Source: Verrucomicrobiales bacterium (GTDB lineage Bacteria; Verrucomicrobiota; Verrucomicrobiia; Verrucomicrobiales; DEV007). Taken from it: a stretch of DNA of 64,000 nt. The notes beneath the pieces are model-generated. The model made no database searches. It was not told the origin of the DNA and saw only the letters and a program-made list of their open reading frames with translations. A program made the translations under genes and the position numbers. The DNA lies in contig JAEUHI010000048.1 of assembly GCA_016795385.1 (NCBI GenBank), forward strand, positions 1-64,000. The letters are read 5' to 3'. Positions 9,032 through 21,830 of this stretch are shown here, one piece after another. Every line of letters begins with the position of its first letter. The first letter of the stretch is position 1.

Positions 9032-9592
9032 TCAGCTCCAACCGAGTTCTGAAATCACCCGGTCCATCGGGATATCGTGCGGCTCGGGCTCGATCGTGAG
9101 AAATTGCGTCGAGAACGCTACGCCGACGAGTGTGGCCGGCACGGTTCGTTCCCGGGCGAGGGAGAGATATCGATCGTAGTGACCGCGTCCCCGGCCGAGC
9201 CGGGCATGGCTCACCGGATCGAAGCCGACGCCCGGCACGAGGAAGTAATCGGCGTCAAGGGGGCCGACTTCGCGATGCTTCGCCAGGTCCGGTTCCCGGA
9301 TCCCATGATCGCCGGGCAATGCCTCGGAGGGATCGCTCATCTCATGAAAGGCGAGAGTCCCTTCGCTCGTGACTCGGGAGAAAGCCCATCTCTTTTCCGG
9401 GAAGGCGGATACGAGCGGCGAGAGGTCGGGCTCACCGGGAAGGGAGAGAAAGGAAAAAACGAAGCCCGCGTCGAGGAAGGCCTGGTCCTGTTTGAGGAAT
9501 TCACAGACCAAGGCTGAGTAGCCCGCCCGCTCTTCCAGGGTGAGACTCCGGATGCGGGCAAAGAACTCGCGGCGGGCCAGTCGTTTGTCCAT
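9032..9592 (-). CDS. 5-formyltetrahydrofolate cyclo-ligase
   Basis: 186 residues from MDKRLARREFFARIR; the 55 codons upstream in frame look non-coding. The enzyme converts 5-formyl-THF to 5,10-methenyl-THF using ATP. Visible signatures are an N-terminal K/R-rich helix, 'VFSFLSLPGEPDLSPLV' (substrate strand), 'FLVPGVGFDPVSHARLGRGR' and the loop 'GRGRGHYDRYLSL', matching the ATP-binding LGxGxGYYDR motif. Length is normal. It lies 20 bp after the M48 protease gene on the same strand. Confidence 0.85.
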   Translation of the reverse strand: MDKRLARREFFARIRSLTLEERAGYSALVCEFLKQDQAFLDAGFVFSFLSLPGEPDLSPLVSAFPEKRWAFSRVTSEGTLAFHEMSDPSEALPGDHGIREPDLAKHREVGPLDADYFLVPGVGFDPVSHARLGRGRGHYDRYLSLARERTVPATLVGVAFSTQFLTIEPEPHDIPMDRVISELGWS

Positions 9593-9612
9593 TGGTGTCC
9601 GCTGGTCGAAGA

Positions 9613-10401
9613 TCAACCTTTGTATTCGGCGAGCGCTTCGGGCAGGTAGTGTTGGAGATTCTGGATCCGGGTCTCGTCGAGCGGGTGGGTGCTGAGGAAA
9701 TTGGGTCCTCCCGAGCCCTGGGTATTCTGTTGTTTCCATGCGGCGAATCGCTTCCACAGTTCGACCGCCTCACGAGGGTCGAATCCCGCCCGCGCCATGA
9801 AGATCGCGCCCATGCGATCGGCCTCGAGCTCCTGCTGGCGCGAGAAATGTCGCGTGCCGAGGAGCGCGGCGGCACCGAGGGCGGCAGTGGGCACCGCGCC
9901 ATCACGCCCGTCTCGATTCAGCATGTATCCCGCTCCGGCGACCGCGGCACCGGCGAGGACTTGCTGGGAAACGCGCTCGCCCGAATGCCGGGCGACGACA
10001 TGGGCCACTTCATGGCCGATCACGGCGGCGAGTCCGGCTTCATTTTGCGAGACTTGGAACAGTCCGGTGTGAACCCCCACCTTGCCGCCCGGAAGGGCGA
10101 AGGCATTCGGAGTGGGATCCTCGAAGACGACGAATTCCCATTCCGCGTTGGGCACCGGCATCACGACGGAGAGCCGGCGTCCGACCCGCTGCACGGTATC
10201 GTTCAGACGGGGATCCGCGGAAATCTTCTTTGTCTGCTTCATCTTCTGGAACTCGCTGAGTCCCAGGGCCGCCTCTTTCGCGGGCGGCAGCATGTTGATC
10301 TGTTTCCGGCCCGTTTCGGGCACGGTCGTGGTGCAAGCAACGCCGACGAGGGCGGCGAGAAGGACGGAGATGGCGACGAGAGGAGCAGGGCGGGATTTCA
10401 T
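9613..10401 (-). CDS. M48-family metalloprotease, probable lipoprotein
   Basis: 262 residues from MKSRPAPLVAISVLLAALVG, ending the signal in 'VGVAC', a plausible lipobox. The zinc site is 'VIGHEVAHVVARHSGE' (HExxH), and the third ligand is in 'QQELEADRMGAIFMARAGFD'. The family (LoiP/BepA-like) works in the periplasm on outer-membrane quality control. The start seven codons downstream of the first ATG is chosen because it begins the hydrophobic signal. Confidence 0.85.
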   Translation of the reverse strand: MKSRPAPLVAISVLLAALVGVACTTTVPETGRKQINMLPPAKEAALGLSEFQKMKQTKKISADPRLNDTVQRVGRRLSVVMPVPNAEWEFVVFEDPTPNAFALPGGKVGVHTGLFQVSQNEAGLAAVIGHEVAHVVARHSGERVSQQVLAGAAVAGAGYMLNRDGRDGAVPTAALGAAALLGTRHFSRQQELEADRMGAIFMARAGFDPREAVELWKRFAAWKQQNTQGSGGPNFLSTHPLDETRIQNLQHYLPEALAEYKG

Positions 10402-10545
10402 GCGGGGATCGATCCAAAACAACGGAGGATTTCGGCACGCCTTTTCAAACGTGCCAAAAACCCGCCACTTAGAACAAATCCAAGAGACGGGTGTCGAGTG
10501 GTCGATCTTCCCATACGCGTGGAAACGCGGGAAGCTTTCAGACGA

Positions 10546-10944
10546 TCAGAAGAAAAGGTCGGCCAAGGCGGCATCATCAAGCTGCCCGGGATCCGCGACC
10601 GCCATGAGTTGCCCGAGATACTCCACGTCGGCGATCTCCGAAGCCGGGTCAAAGGCTTCGGCGGATTCTTCATTCGCTGAAAGGGTGTTGCCGGTCGCGG
10701 CATCGTCAGCACCACGCGGGATGATGAGGACAGAAGCCATCGCGATCACCGCGACCGCGGCAGTGGCATAAATGGCACGGGGAGCGGCAAAGAGAGCGGC
10801 GAGGCGGGTCATCCACCCCTTGCGGGAATCGCCGAGGAGGCGCACCTGGCGCAGCACGTTGCGTGCGAAGAAGGGGGAGGGCTCCACCTTCTTCGCTTGG
10901 CCCAGGAGATTCCACACCGGATCGTTTGGTTCCAGATCGCTCAT
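10546..10944 (-). CDS. Single-pass membrane protein, hypothetical
   Basis: 132 residues: a short cytoplasmic head ('PVWNLLGQAKKVEPSPFFARNV'-like region), one membrane segment near residues 53-75 ('AIYATAAVAVIAMASVLII') and an acidic tail. The layout 'head with PxPFFxxxV, then one membrane helix' resembles small anti-sigma or regulatory membrane proteins that usually sit behind an ECF sigma gene. Here no ECF sigma factor is adjacent; the gene lies 71 bp downstream of rpoD. Function unknown. Confidence 0.55.
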   Translation of the reverse strand: MSDLEPNDPVWNLLGQAKKVEPSPFFARNVLRQVRLLGDSRKGWMTRLAALFAAPRAIYATAAVAVIAMASVLIIPRGADDAATGNTLSANEESAEAFDPASEIADVEYLGQLMAVADPGQLDDAALADLFF

Positions 10945-11015
10945 GTCAGAGGAAACTTCCGCTTTCCGGAAAAGTTTCGCAACGTTTGAAAAAAATCGCC
11001 GTTTGGGGGGCTCCG

Positions 11016-12803
<1,788 letters not shown>

Positions 12804-12821
12804 GTTCCGGACAAAAGGGGG

Positions 12822-12854
12822 AAGAAAAGAAAAACGCTTCCGCCTGACGGAAGC
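12822..12854 (-). terminator. Intrinsic terminator between dnaG and rpoD
   Basis: Read on the minus strand, GCTTCCG, a 5-nt loop and CGGAAGC form a perfect 7-bp stem right after the dnaG stop (12857). GTTTTTCTTTTC follows. It should terminate or attenuate dnaG transcripts before rpoD, so rpoD probably has its own promoter or receives limited read-through. Confidence 0.7.
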
Positions 12855-12856
12855 CT

Positions 12857-14728
12857 CTAACTTTCGTTTAGCAGTCCCCTGAGGTCAAGGAGGACTTTGG
12901 CGAGTCGTGTCACCTCGTGCTCGGGCAATCCCGGAGCGCCCATCTGGGCCTTCGTTACGGAGATCTGGCGCTGGATGCTCTGCCGCTTCAGGGCGGTCAG
13001 ACATTCCTTGGCGAGGAGGGGCGTCACCGCCGCGGATTCCTCCGAGAGAAGACGCAACACGATCTGTCGCTCGCCCTCGGGAAGGCGGCCGATGAAGGCA
13101 TTGACACTCGCCGGGTTCGCCGGATCAAAATCGGCCGTCCAGAGCCGCGCCAAGATCTCCGTTTCGGTCAGATTCCTGAAAAAATCCGGCACCGGGCCCG
13201 TCACCACCGCCTGGCGGACTCCTGACTCGGTGAGGAGGCCCCGACAAAGGAGGCGGATGGAGCGGTTCGAGATTTCCGCAAGGGCAGGAAAGGGGGCGGG
13301 GTTGCCGGAATCCGGGACTTCGTCCCGCCCCGGAGGCGAGGTGGCCGCACCTTCGGCGCGCCGCATCTGCACCATCTCGCGTTTGTGCACCACCTTGTCG
13401 GCCCGCACTTTGGCGGCGAGGGCGTCGCGCACGAGTTTGCGGATATCGTCCTCGCCGACGCCGAGGCGGATCGTGACGCGGCTGATGAGCGAATCCTGCA
13501 TCATCTTGTCTTCGATCAGGGCAATGTCGGCGGAGAGTTCGCGGGCAAAGGCGAGGCGGTCGCGCAGACTGCCCTGATTCAGCTTGCCGCCACGACGGTC
13601 GATCTGGAAGTCGAAAAACTCCGGCGCTGCTTCGAGGATTTCGCGTAGGGCATCGGCCCCTTGCTTTCGTATGAGCGAATCGGGATCCTCACCCTCCGGG
13701 AGCAGGGCGAGGCGGATCAGCATGCCGCTCGGGGCAAGGATGCGGAAAGCCTTCGATGCGGCGTTGAGACCGGCGGTGTCGGAATCAAAACAGAGCACGA
13801 CCTCCTCGGTGTGACGTTTCAGGATCCTCGCATGATCGGGAGTGAAGGCCGTTCCGAGCGGGGCGACGACGTTCTCGATCCCGGCTTCGAAGGCCGCGAT
13901 CAGATCGAGCTGACCTTCACAGATGATCGCCCGTTTCGCCTTCAGGATCGCCCGTTTGCTTTTGTCGAGACCAAAGAAGGTGCGGCTCTTGTTGAAAAGG
14001 ATCGTCTCGGGGGAGTTCACGTATTTCCCGCCGCCCTGATCCGCTGAGAGCACCCGGCCACTGAAGGCGATGGGATCACCGTGATCATTGTTCACCGGGA
14101 ACATGAGGCGGTGGCGGAAAAAGCTGTAGGCGCCGCCGCTCGGGCGGCCTTCATCCCGCCACTTCGCGAGCCCGCCCTCGACGAGCTGCGGCACGGCAAA
14201 TCCCTCTGCACGCGCCCAGTCCATGAAGGGACGCTGGTCGTTCGGCGCGTAGCCGAATTTCCATTTCCGGGAAGTTTCCATCGAGAGTCCCCGCGATTTC
14301 AAATAATCCCGCGCCGGTTGCGCCTCCCGGCTTTTGAAGAGGAGTCGGTGGAACCACTCCGCCGCCGCCTTCTGCATCCGCATCAGATCGCTTTTGCCAC
14401 GCTGCTTGGCGAGTTCCTTCGGATCGAGGGTTTCCTCGATCACCGTCACCCCGGCCCGGTCCGCGAGCTTCTTGGCCGCCTCGGGGAAGGAGAGGTTCTC
14501 GTAGAGCATCACGAATTTGATCGCATCGCCGCCGGCCTGGCAGCCGAAGCAATGGAAGATCTGGCGATGCGGATTGACGTTGAAGCTCGGCGTCTTCTCG
14601 TTGTGGAAGGGACAGACGGCCTGGAAATTCGATCCCGAGCGCTTCAGCGGGAAATAGCCCTGGATCATCTCCACGATATCGGTCGCATCGAGGATCTGCT
14701 GGACGGTTTCCGGAGGAATGATGGCCAT
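12857..14728 (-). CDS. dnaG: DNA primase
   Basis: 623 residues. The CHC2 zinc finger is at the N-terminus ('[20 protein letters not shown]' then '[16 protein letters not shown]'). The RNA-polymerase core contains '[20 protein letters not shown]' and the TOPRIM region '[17 protein letters not shown]', then '[20 protein letters not shown]'. The C-terminal helicase-binding part is less conserved. It makes RNA primers at the replication fork with DnaB. Full family length. Confidence 0.95.
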   Translation of the reverse strand: MAIIPPETVQQILDATDIVEMIQGYFPLKRSGSNFQAVCPFHNEKTPSFNVNPHRQIFHCFGCQAGGDAIKFVMLYENLSFPEAAKKLADRAGVTVIEETLDPKELAKQRGKSDLMRMQKAAAEWFHRLLFKSREAQPARDYLKSRGLSMETSRKWKFGYAPNDQRPFMDWARAEGFAVPQLVEGGLAKWRDEGRPSGGAYSFFRHRLMFPVNNDHGDPIAFSGRVLSADQGGGKYVNSPETILFNKSRTFFGLDKSKRAILKAKRAIICEGQLDLIAAFEAGIENVVAPLGTAFTPDHARILKRHTEEVVLCFDSDTAGLNAASKAFRILAPSGMLIRLALLPEGEDPDSLIRKQGADALREILEAAPEFFDFQIDRRGGKLNQGSLRDRLAFARELSADIALIEDKMMQDSLISRVTIRLGVGEDDIRKLVRDALAAKVRADKVVHKREMVQMRRAEGAATSPPGRDEVPDSGNPAPFPALAEISNRSIRLLCRGLLTESGVRQAVVTGPVPDFFRNLTETEILARLWTADFDPANPASVNAFIGRLPEGERQIVLRLLSEESAAVTPLLAKECLTALKRQSIQRQISVTKAQMGAPGLPEHEVTRLAKVLLDLRGLLNES

Positions 14729-14827
14729 CGGGGGAGCGGAGCGGGAGCCGGACCCAACAGGGTCGGATCGCTTACTTAACCCGGTTCAATGGCTGTGGCA
14801 AACGGGCGCTGCCGCGGGTGGTGTCTC

Positions 14828-15214
14828 TCAAGGGCGGGGATCCGGCGCACCCAGGAGCACCCAAGTTTGGAGCAGGGCGATTTCAATGGCCGGCAGAGGG
14901 TCATCGGGAGGCATGAGGCTGCCGGGATCATGGCTCAGGATCGCGCGGACGAGGGGGCTTTTTCCAAGATCCTTCGGCACCACGGCGGGTCCGTGATCTC
15001 CGCCTTTTTCCCACCCGCTGCGGGAGTCGAGGACGAGCCCGCCGTCGTCCTGGCCCTCCGCCTCCGAATGGCATTCATAACACCGATGCTCGAGAATCGG
15101 GAGGATTTGGGCGCGGAAAAACCGCGATGGTTCATACGTGACCGCCACCGGGTCGCCCGCCGGGGCATCCGTGAGGCAAACCAGGGCCGCGAGCCACAAC
15201 CAGCATCGATCCAT
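14828..15214 (-). CDS. Stand-alone PSCyt1-type cytochrome domain
   Basis: 128 residues from MDRCWLWLAALVCLTDAPAG (signal peptide); 73 upstream in-frame codons overlap the next gene and look non-coding. Core: 'FRAQILPILEHRCYECHSEA', one c-type heme motif CYECH, then 'GLVLDSRSGWEKGGDHGPAV' and 'LVRAILSHDPGSLMPPDDPL'. In Planctomycetes and Verrucomicrobia this PSCyt1 domain normally begins a ~1000-residue PSCyt1-DUF1549-DUF1553 protein. Here it ends after 'TWVLLGAPDPRP' with a clean stop, so it is either a natural short form or a truncated relic. Confidence 0.65.
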   Translation of the reverse strand: MDRCWLWLAALVCLTDAPAGDPVAVTYEPSRFFRAQILPILEHRCYECHSEAEGQDDGGLVLDSRSGWEKGGDHGPAVVPKDLGKSPLVRAILSHDPGSLMPPDDPLPAIEIALLQTWVLLGAPDPRP

Positions 15215-15291
15215 TCCGTGAAGATCCCCCGCTTTTACAACCGTGCTGCGCGGATTTTGCGAAAGGAACGCAGGCCATTGCCAGATCGCCC

Positions 15292-15846
15292 TCAAATCCA
15301 CAACGAAGCCCGGAAGCCGCGCGCCGCGTAGTAGGATTGCGCCCCATTGTGCCCGATGAAAACGCGTCCGTAGCGCTTTTCGCCGTAAAGGGCGCCACCG
15401 AGCTCGCGGACATCCGGCGGGGCAAGGACCCAACTCGAAGTTTTCGTGTCGAATTCGCCAAGGGTCTGGAGCGCGAGGTAGTCAGCCTCGCTCAAGAGTT
15501 CAACGCCCATCTCCGCCGCCAGATCCACCGCCGAAGTCGCGGGTCGATGTTCTTTCCGTGATTCGAGGCCGGCACGATCGTAGCAGACACTGACACGGCC
15601 CTTGGGGGTCTGGGGGGAGCAGTCGACAAACCGGACCGCGCCTGTCGAGGCATCCAGCGAGACCACATCCGGCTCGCCGCCGGTGCGTTCCATTTCGTGC
15701 AGGGACCAAAGTTTATCCGGATGTGCGGATAGCCGGATTTCCACGGCATCCCAGGCGAGGTCCGGGTGGCGGTCGCGGTGGGCTTCAAAGCGGGATTTCA
15801 GGGCGTCGATGAAGTCGAGGCGCCGGGCTTTGGGGAGGGGTTTCAA
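15292..15846 (-). CDS. DUF4256 family protein (TTG start)
   Basis: 184 residues. Signatures include 'LKSRFEAHRDRHPDLAWDAV', 'SLHEMERTGGEPDVVSLD', 'RFVDCSPQTPKGRVSVCYDR' and 'YGRVFIGHNGAQSYYAARGF', matching DUF4256 over its full length. No ATG or GTG fits; a TTG at 15846 overlaps the stop of the upstream antitoxin-like gene (TTGA), suggesting translational coupling. Function unknown. Confidence 0.7.
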   Translation of the reverse strand: MKPLPKARRLDFIDALKSRFEAHRDRHPDLAWDAVEIRLSAHPDKLWSLHEMERTGGEPDVVSLDASTGAVRFVDCSPQTPKGRVSVCYDRAGLESRKEHRPATSAVDLAAEMGVELLSEADYLALQTLGEFDTKTSSWVLAPPDVRELGGALYGEKRYGRVFIGHNGAQSYYAARGFRASLWI

Positions 15847-16049
15847 GTTTCCGCTACCTTGATTGCCTGATCATACAAAGACTCGACGGTTTCGCCTTCA
15901 AACAAGGACAGCCTCGTCGAGACATAATCGTCTTTGCCGATCTGCCAAAGCGAAAGGAGCCTCGCGACCTTGTGCGGAGGCAGGCTTTCCCGTAGAATCG
16001 CAAACGCTTCTTCGGTCAGATCTTGGTCGGATTCAACAACAGGGCTCAT
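15843..16049 (-). CDS. Putative antitoxin of a PIN toxin pair
   Basis: 68 residues ('DLTEEAFAILRESLPPHKVARL', then 'STRLSLFEGETVESLYDQAI'). It starts inside the stop of the PIN gene (ATGA overlap), the tight coupling typical of toxin-antitoxin pairs. The order is toxin first. No known antitoxin fold is recognised with certainty. Confidence 0.5.
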   Translation of the reverse strand: MSPVVESDQDLTEEAFAILRESLPPHKVARLLSLWQIGKDDYVSTRLSLFEGETVESLYDQAIKVAET

Positions 16050-16483
16050 TCGGACTGCTGGAAGTAGCGAACCACAAAATCGGCCGGATTCAAGATCGCA
16101 AGTGAACCCCGGTAACGCTTCAGAAACCGGTCATCACAGGTGAGGAGGAAATCGCATCCGGCTTCTTCGGCGGAAGCGGCATGAAGAGCATCGAGAGCAT
16201 TCAGGCCGTTCTGTTCCAGTTCTTCAGCACGCCGTTTGGTCGTCGGAGAGATCGGGATCCGGATCTCCGAAAGATTCAGACAGCCTTCGACCCAGCCCCT
16301 CCGGAACCTCGAAGGGTTGCGCGCATTCTCAAGTTCGTGTACCCGCGAACGACAGAGGTGTAGAGCGCCTTGTTCAACCAAGGCGAGAATGACACAAAGG
16401 GCGTGGGTTTCGAGCCAAATCCGAGGTTGGGATTGATCGTCAAAGGGGCGGCACAAGGTGCAGATGTCTGCATACACCACCAT
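16046..16483 (-). CDS. PIN-domain ribonuclease, putative toxin
   Basis: 145 residues from MVVYADICTLCRPFDD; this start avoids overlapping thiC, whose stop is at 16488. PIN acidic residues are visible: D in 'VYADICTLCRPFDD', E in 'VHELENARNP', D in 'GLNALDALHAASAEEAG' and D in 'FLLTCDDRFLKRY'. PIN toxins cleave RNA using Mg2+. It is coupled by a 4-bp overlap to the small downstream gene and sits only 4 bp behind thiC, so it is probably on the thiC transcript. Confidence 0.7.
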   Translation of the reverse strand: MVVYADICTLCRPFDDQSQPRIWLETHALCVILALVEQGALHLCRSRVHELENARNPSRFRRGWVEGCLNLSEIRIPISPTTKRRAEELEQNGLNALDALHAASAEEAGCDFLLTCDDRFLKRYRGSLAILNPADFVVRYFQQSE

Positions 16484-16487
16484 GACA

Positions 16488-18740
<2,253 letters not shown>

Positions 18741-18835
18741 TCAGGCTTGCCGATCATCAACGAAGAGCGAAGTTCCCGCCCCCGACTCGTTCGAAAACCC
18801 AAGAAAACGCCGTCCGGGACGTTTCCAATCAAAAC

Positions 18836-19957
18836 ATGAAGCTGCTCGACCGCTACATCGCCCGACAGGTGCTGATCTCCTCCCTTTATGCGGTGGCGGT
18901 GATCATCATCATTCTGGTGTTGGGGCAGGTCTTCAAGGAGATCCTCCGAGAGCTGGCGAAGCGCCCCGAGATCAGCCTGGGATTCGTCCTGAAATTCATT
19001 CTCCTTTTCATCCCGGTGTCCTTGAGCCTGGCGATCCCGTTCTCCTTCCTCACGGCGATCCTGCTGACCTTCGGCCGGCTCTCCGCGGACAGCGAATTCA
19101 TCTCGATGCGGATGGCGGGCCTGAGCATGTGGAGGATTTGTCTGCCGGTGGGTTTGGTGGCGATCCTGTTCACCGGCATCTGCGCCTGGGTGAATCTTTC
19201 GGTGACGCCCTGGGCGAAGACGGAGATGGAGGGGATGAAAGCGTCTCTCTTCAATCTGATGCGGAAAGATCCTCTCATGGTTTTCGCCGACAACGAAAAG
19301 ACCGACGAGATCCCCGATCATCTCGTCTTCGCGAAGAAGCAGGATGGCATGCTGAAGAGCATGCAGTTGATCAAGATGGAGAACAACGAGCCCCAGGTGG
19401 TCGTTTTTGCCAAGGAAGCCAAGGTGACGGTGGATTTCGACAGTCCGAATCCGGAGATGCGCTTCGACATGAAGGATCTCAACGTCATCACCAAGGGGGA
19501 AGGGGCGGAATTCATGGACGCGCCCCAACCGATGTTCGTGGCGGAAGCGCCCGTAAGCGTTTCGGTGGAGGAGTTCAAGGCTCGCAGCACCACGGCGATC
19601 AACAAACCCGACAACCTGCCGCTGGGGCGTCTCATCGAGCGCTCGACCGATCCTGCCCTCGAGTCCGCGGTCCGGGCCGAGTGTCGCACGGAGCTGAGCA
19701 CCCGCTTCGCCTTCTCGGTTTCCTGCCTCACCTTCGCCCTCATCGGCGTGCCGTTGGGCATCACCGCCCAGCGCCGCGAGAGCACCGCCGGCTTCATTGT
19801 CGCGATGGGGATCGCGGTCAGTTATTACGCGATGCTCAACGTGGCGGATCTGATGAAGGAGAAAGAGCACCTCTACCCGCATCTCCTCGTCTGGATCCCG
19901 AATCTGATCTTCCTCACCCTCGGCTTCCGGCTCTTCTGGAAGCTCAGCAAACGCTGA
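18836..19957 (+). CDS. LptF/LptG-type LPS export permease (YjgP/YjgQ)
   Basis: 373 residues from MKLLDRYIARQVLISSLYAV; 35 upstream codons are rejected. Three N-terminal membrane helices come first ('AVIIIILVLGQVFKEILREL', 'LLFIPVSLSLAIPFSFL'), then the jellyroll periplasmic domain and three C-terminal helices ('FAFSVSCLTFALIGVPLGIT', 'PHLLVWIPNLIFLTLGFRLF'). This is the 3+3 layout of LptF/LptG, which move LPS to the Lpt bridge. F and G cannot be told apart here. An LptE-like gene lies at 26.1 kb. Confidence 0.85.
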   Translation: MKLLDRYIARQVLISSLYAVAVIIIILVLGQVFKEILRELAKRPEISLGFVLKFILLFIPVSLSLAIPFSFLTAILLTFGRLSADSEFISMRMAGLSMWRICLPVGLVAILFTGICAWVNLSVTPWAKTEMEGMKASLFNLMRKDPLMVFADNEKTDEIPDHLVFAKKQDGMLKSMQLIKMENNEPQVVVFAKEAKVTVDFDSPNPEMRFDMKDLNVITKGEGAEFMDAPQPMFVAEAPVSVSVEEFKARSTTAINKPDNLPLGRLIERSTDPALESAVRAECRTELSTRFAFSVSCLTFALIGVPLGITAQRRESTAGFIVAMGIAVSYYAMLNVADLMKEKEHLYPHLLVWIPNLIFLTLGFRLFWKLSKR

Positions 19958-19966
19958 ACGGCCGGA

Positions 19967-20551
19967 TCAGGTGATCGCCTCAAAAAGGGTCGAGCCCAGG
20001 TGGTAGAACAAGGTCCCCAAGAGAATCCAGGCGAGGACATTCAGCGCAAAAACGATCCCGACGATTCCACAGATGAGGACGATCGGCCACCAACCGCCCG
20101 CGGCCTCCGCGCCGTCGGGACTCTCGAGATAGGTGTTGAGGAGGTGGTAATTCCTCGTGTTCGATTTGAACCAGAAGGAAAAGAGATCTCCGACGACGGG
20201 GATCGCGCCGATCGCAGCGTTGACGATCATGTTTCCTCCCATCCGGGCGAGGGTCCCTACCGGCAGGCCTTTTTTGCCCGCTTCGCCGAGGATCATCGTA
20301 CCGAAAATCGTGGCGACGGTCTCACCTCCGTAGGGAATCAGGCCGAGGAGCGGATCCAGCCCGAAACGGAGACTGGTGCCGGGCACGCGGATGCATTCGT
20401 CGAGGAGCCACGACATCTTTCGCGAGACCTTGGCCTTCTCGTAGAGCAGTTTGCGGAGGTCATCGACACTGCCCAGACCCTGTGCCTGGGAGGCGATCTC
20501 CGCGGCAATGGCGTCGGAATCGGCAGGGTCGTGGGAATCGGATGAGGCCAT
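19967..20551 (-). CDS. DUF4112 membrane protein
   Basis: 194 residues from MASSDSHDPADSD. DUF4112 signatures are 'LLDECIRVPGTSLRFGLDPL', 'LGLIPYGGETVATIFGTMIL', 'ARMGGNMIVNAAIGAIPVVG' and 'GDLFSFWFKSNTRNYHLL'. C-terminal membrane helices follow ('WPIVLICGIVGIVFALNVLA'). Function unknown. It is convergent with the permease gene and 16 bp downstream of the TMEM43-like gene on the same strand. Confidence 0.8.
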   Translation of the reverse strand: MASSDSHDPADSDAIAAEIASQAQGLGSVDDLRKLLYEKAKVSRKMSWLLDECIRVPGTSLRFGLDPLLGLIPYGGETVATIFGTMILGEAGKKGLPVGTLARMGGNMIVNAAIGAIPVVGDLFSFWFKSNTRNYHLLNTYLESPDGAEAAGGWWPIVLICGIVGIVFALNVLAWILLGTLFYHLGSTLFEAIT

Positions 20552-20567
20552 GGCGGGGCGCAAAGGC

Positions 20568-21749
20568 TCACGCAAGCGGGGGCGGGCTCGCCGGCAGGGG
20601 CGGCGCGGATGGCGCGGCTCGGCGGACTCGTTTCACGACGAGGACGAGGAGGAAGACCGTGACGACGAGAATGATGATCCCGAGGACGGGACGATAGAAG
20701 ATCCACGCAAAGGAAACGGTGAGCCCCCAGACGATGCCTGCGAGGAGGAAGGCGACGATGGTGGTGCCGGTGCCAACGAGGCGGCCGAGGAAGGGAAGAA
20801 TGCTCGCGAGCACGGCGATGGGACGAAGGATCATCGAAAAGGCCATGCCGAGCAGGAAAAACCCGCCCACGCGGATCGCCCAGGTCAGCATCTTGTTCCG
20901 GTCCTGCGCCATTTGGAACATGTCGGCGGCATTGACGTGGCCGGGCTCGGGCAGATCGACCGAGCCGCCGGTCTTGGTGCGGTAGCTGACGAAGGTGTTG
21001 CCGCTTTGCTGCGCGACGACGCTGGCTGGGCCGGTCGGCACGCTGAGAAAACGGACGCGGAGGTCACCAATGGCGGGAGACTTCGGATCGTTGCCGAAAT
21101 AGACGCCACCGTTGTCGAGTTTGGCCGTGGCCCGCACCTCTTCCGCCGCGTTTTCGAGAGTGTCGACGGCGAGCGGGCGCGCCCCGCCGATCTTCGAGAC
21201 GAGGAAAGAGGGCAGCGTGAAGGCACCAAAGGTGACCTCCTGTGCGGTCACCGTCTCATCCCGGTACTTCATCTCCGTGGGATTGCGGTGATCTCCGGCG
21301 ACCTTGAATCGGGTCGAATCGACCGGGCTGTCGCGCCATTCCTTTTCGTAGCTGTAGGTCTTGATCTCTTCGGTGCCGCCGCCGACCTTGTTTTTCGTCT
21401 CGGTCCGGACCACCTCCACCCATTGGAACATCTCCGCTTCGCGGATGAGCCGCACTGCCGGGACGGTGATGCCGAAGGTGGCATCCTGGAGCGGAGCCCC
21501 GGTCTTGGTTTCACCGGTGAGGTGGACGAGTTTGCCCTCCATTTCGGGATCGACCTTGTCCGAGGGAATGGAAACGACCGCACCGGCCCCTTCCTTGAGA
21601 TCCTTGTAGCGCTTCACCGCGCGCCCTTCGTTCCAAAAGAGGAGGATGGTCCCAACGATGACCAGTAGCACCCCAAAAAGGGCACCTCCGAGGGAATCTT
21701 TGCCTCGGCTGCCCAAGCCGCGGCGCGTCACTTCGACATAATCGCTCAT
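20568..21749 (-). CDS. TMEM43 family membrane protein
   Basis: 393 residues from MSDYVEVTRRGLGSRGKDSL. An N-terminal membrane helix ('LFGVLLVIVGTILLFWNEGR'), a long extracytoplasmic domain ('MFQWVEVVRTETKNKVGGGT'), then a cluster of helices near the C-terminus ('ILRPIAVLASILPFLGRLVG', 'VLGIIILVVTVFLLVLVV') match TMEM43/LUMA proteins. In bacteria the role is unknown. It is probably co-transcribed with the DUF4112 gene. Confidence 0.85.
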   Translation of the reverse strand: MSDYVEVTRRGLGSRGKDSLGGALFGVLLVIVGTILLFWNEGRAVKRYKDLKEGAGAVVSIPSDKVDPEMEGKLVHLTGETKTGAPLQDATFGITVPAVRLIREAEMFQWVEVVRTETKNKVGGGTEEIKTYSYEKEWRDSPVDSTRFKVAGDHRNPTEMKYRDETVTAQEVTFGAFTLPSFLVSKIGGARPLAVDTLENAAEEVRATAKLDNGGVYFGNDPKSPAIGDLRVRFLSVPTGPASVVAQQSGNTFVSYRTKTGGSVDLPEPGHVNAADMFQMAQDRNKMLTWAIRVGGFFLLGMAFSMILRPIAVLASILPFLGRLVGTGTTIVAFLLAGIVWGLTVSFAWIFYRPVLGIIILVVTVFLLVLVVKRVRRAAPSAPPLPASPPPLA

Positions 21750-21830
21750 GAGCGCGTTCCTAGCAGAATCGGGGCCGGATCGCAACTGCAATCACAGCGA
21801 CAGGAACGTTGTGATGCCCGGTTTCCAGGA

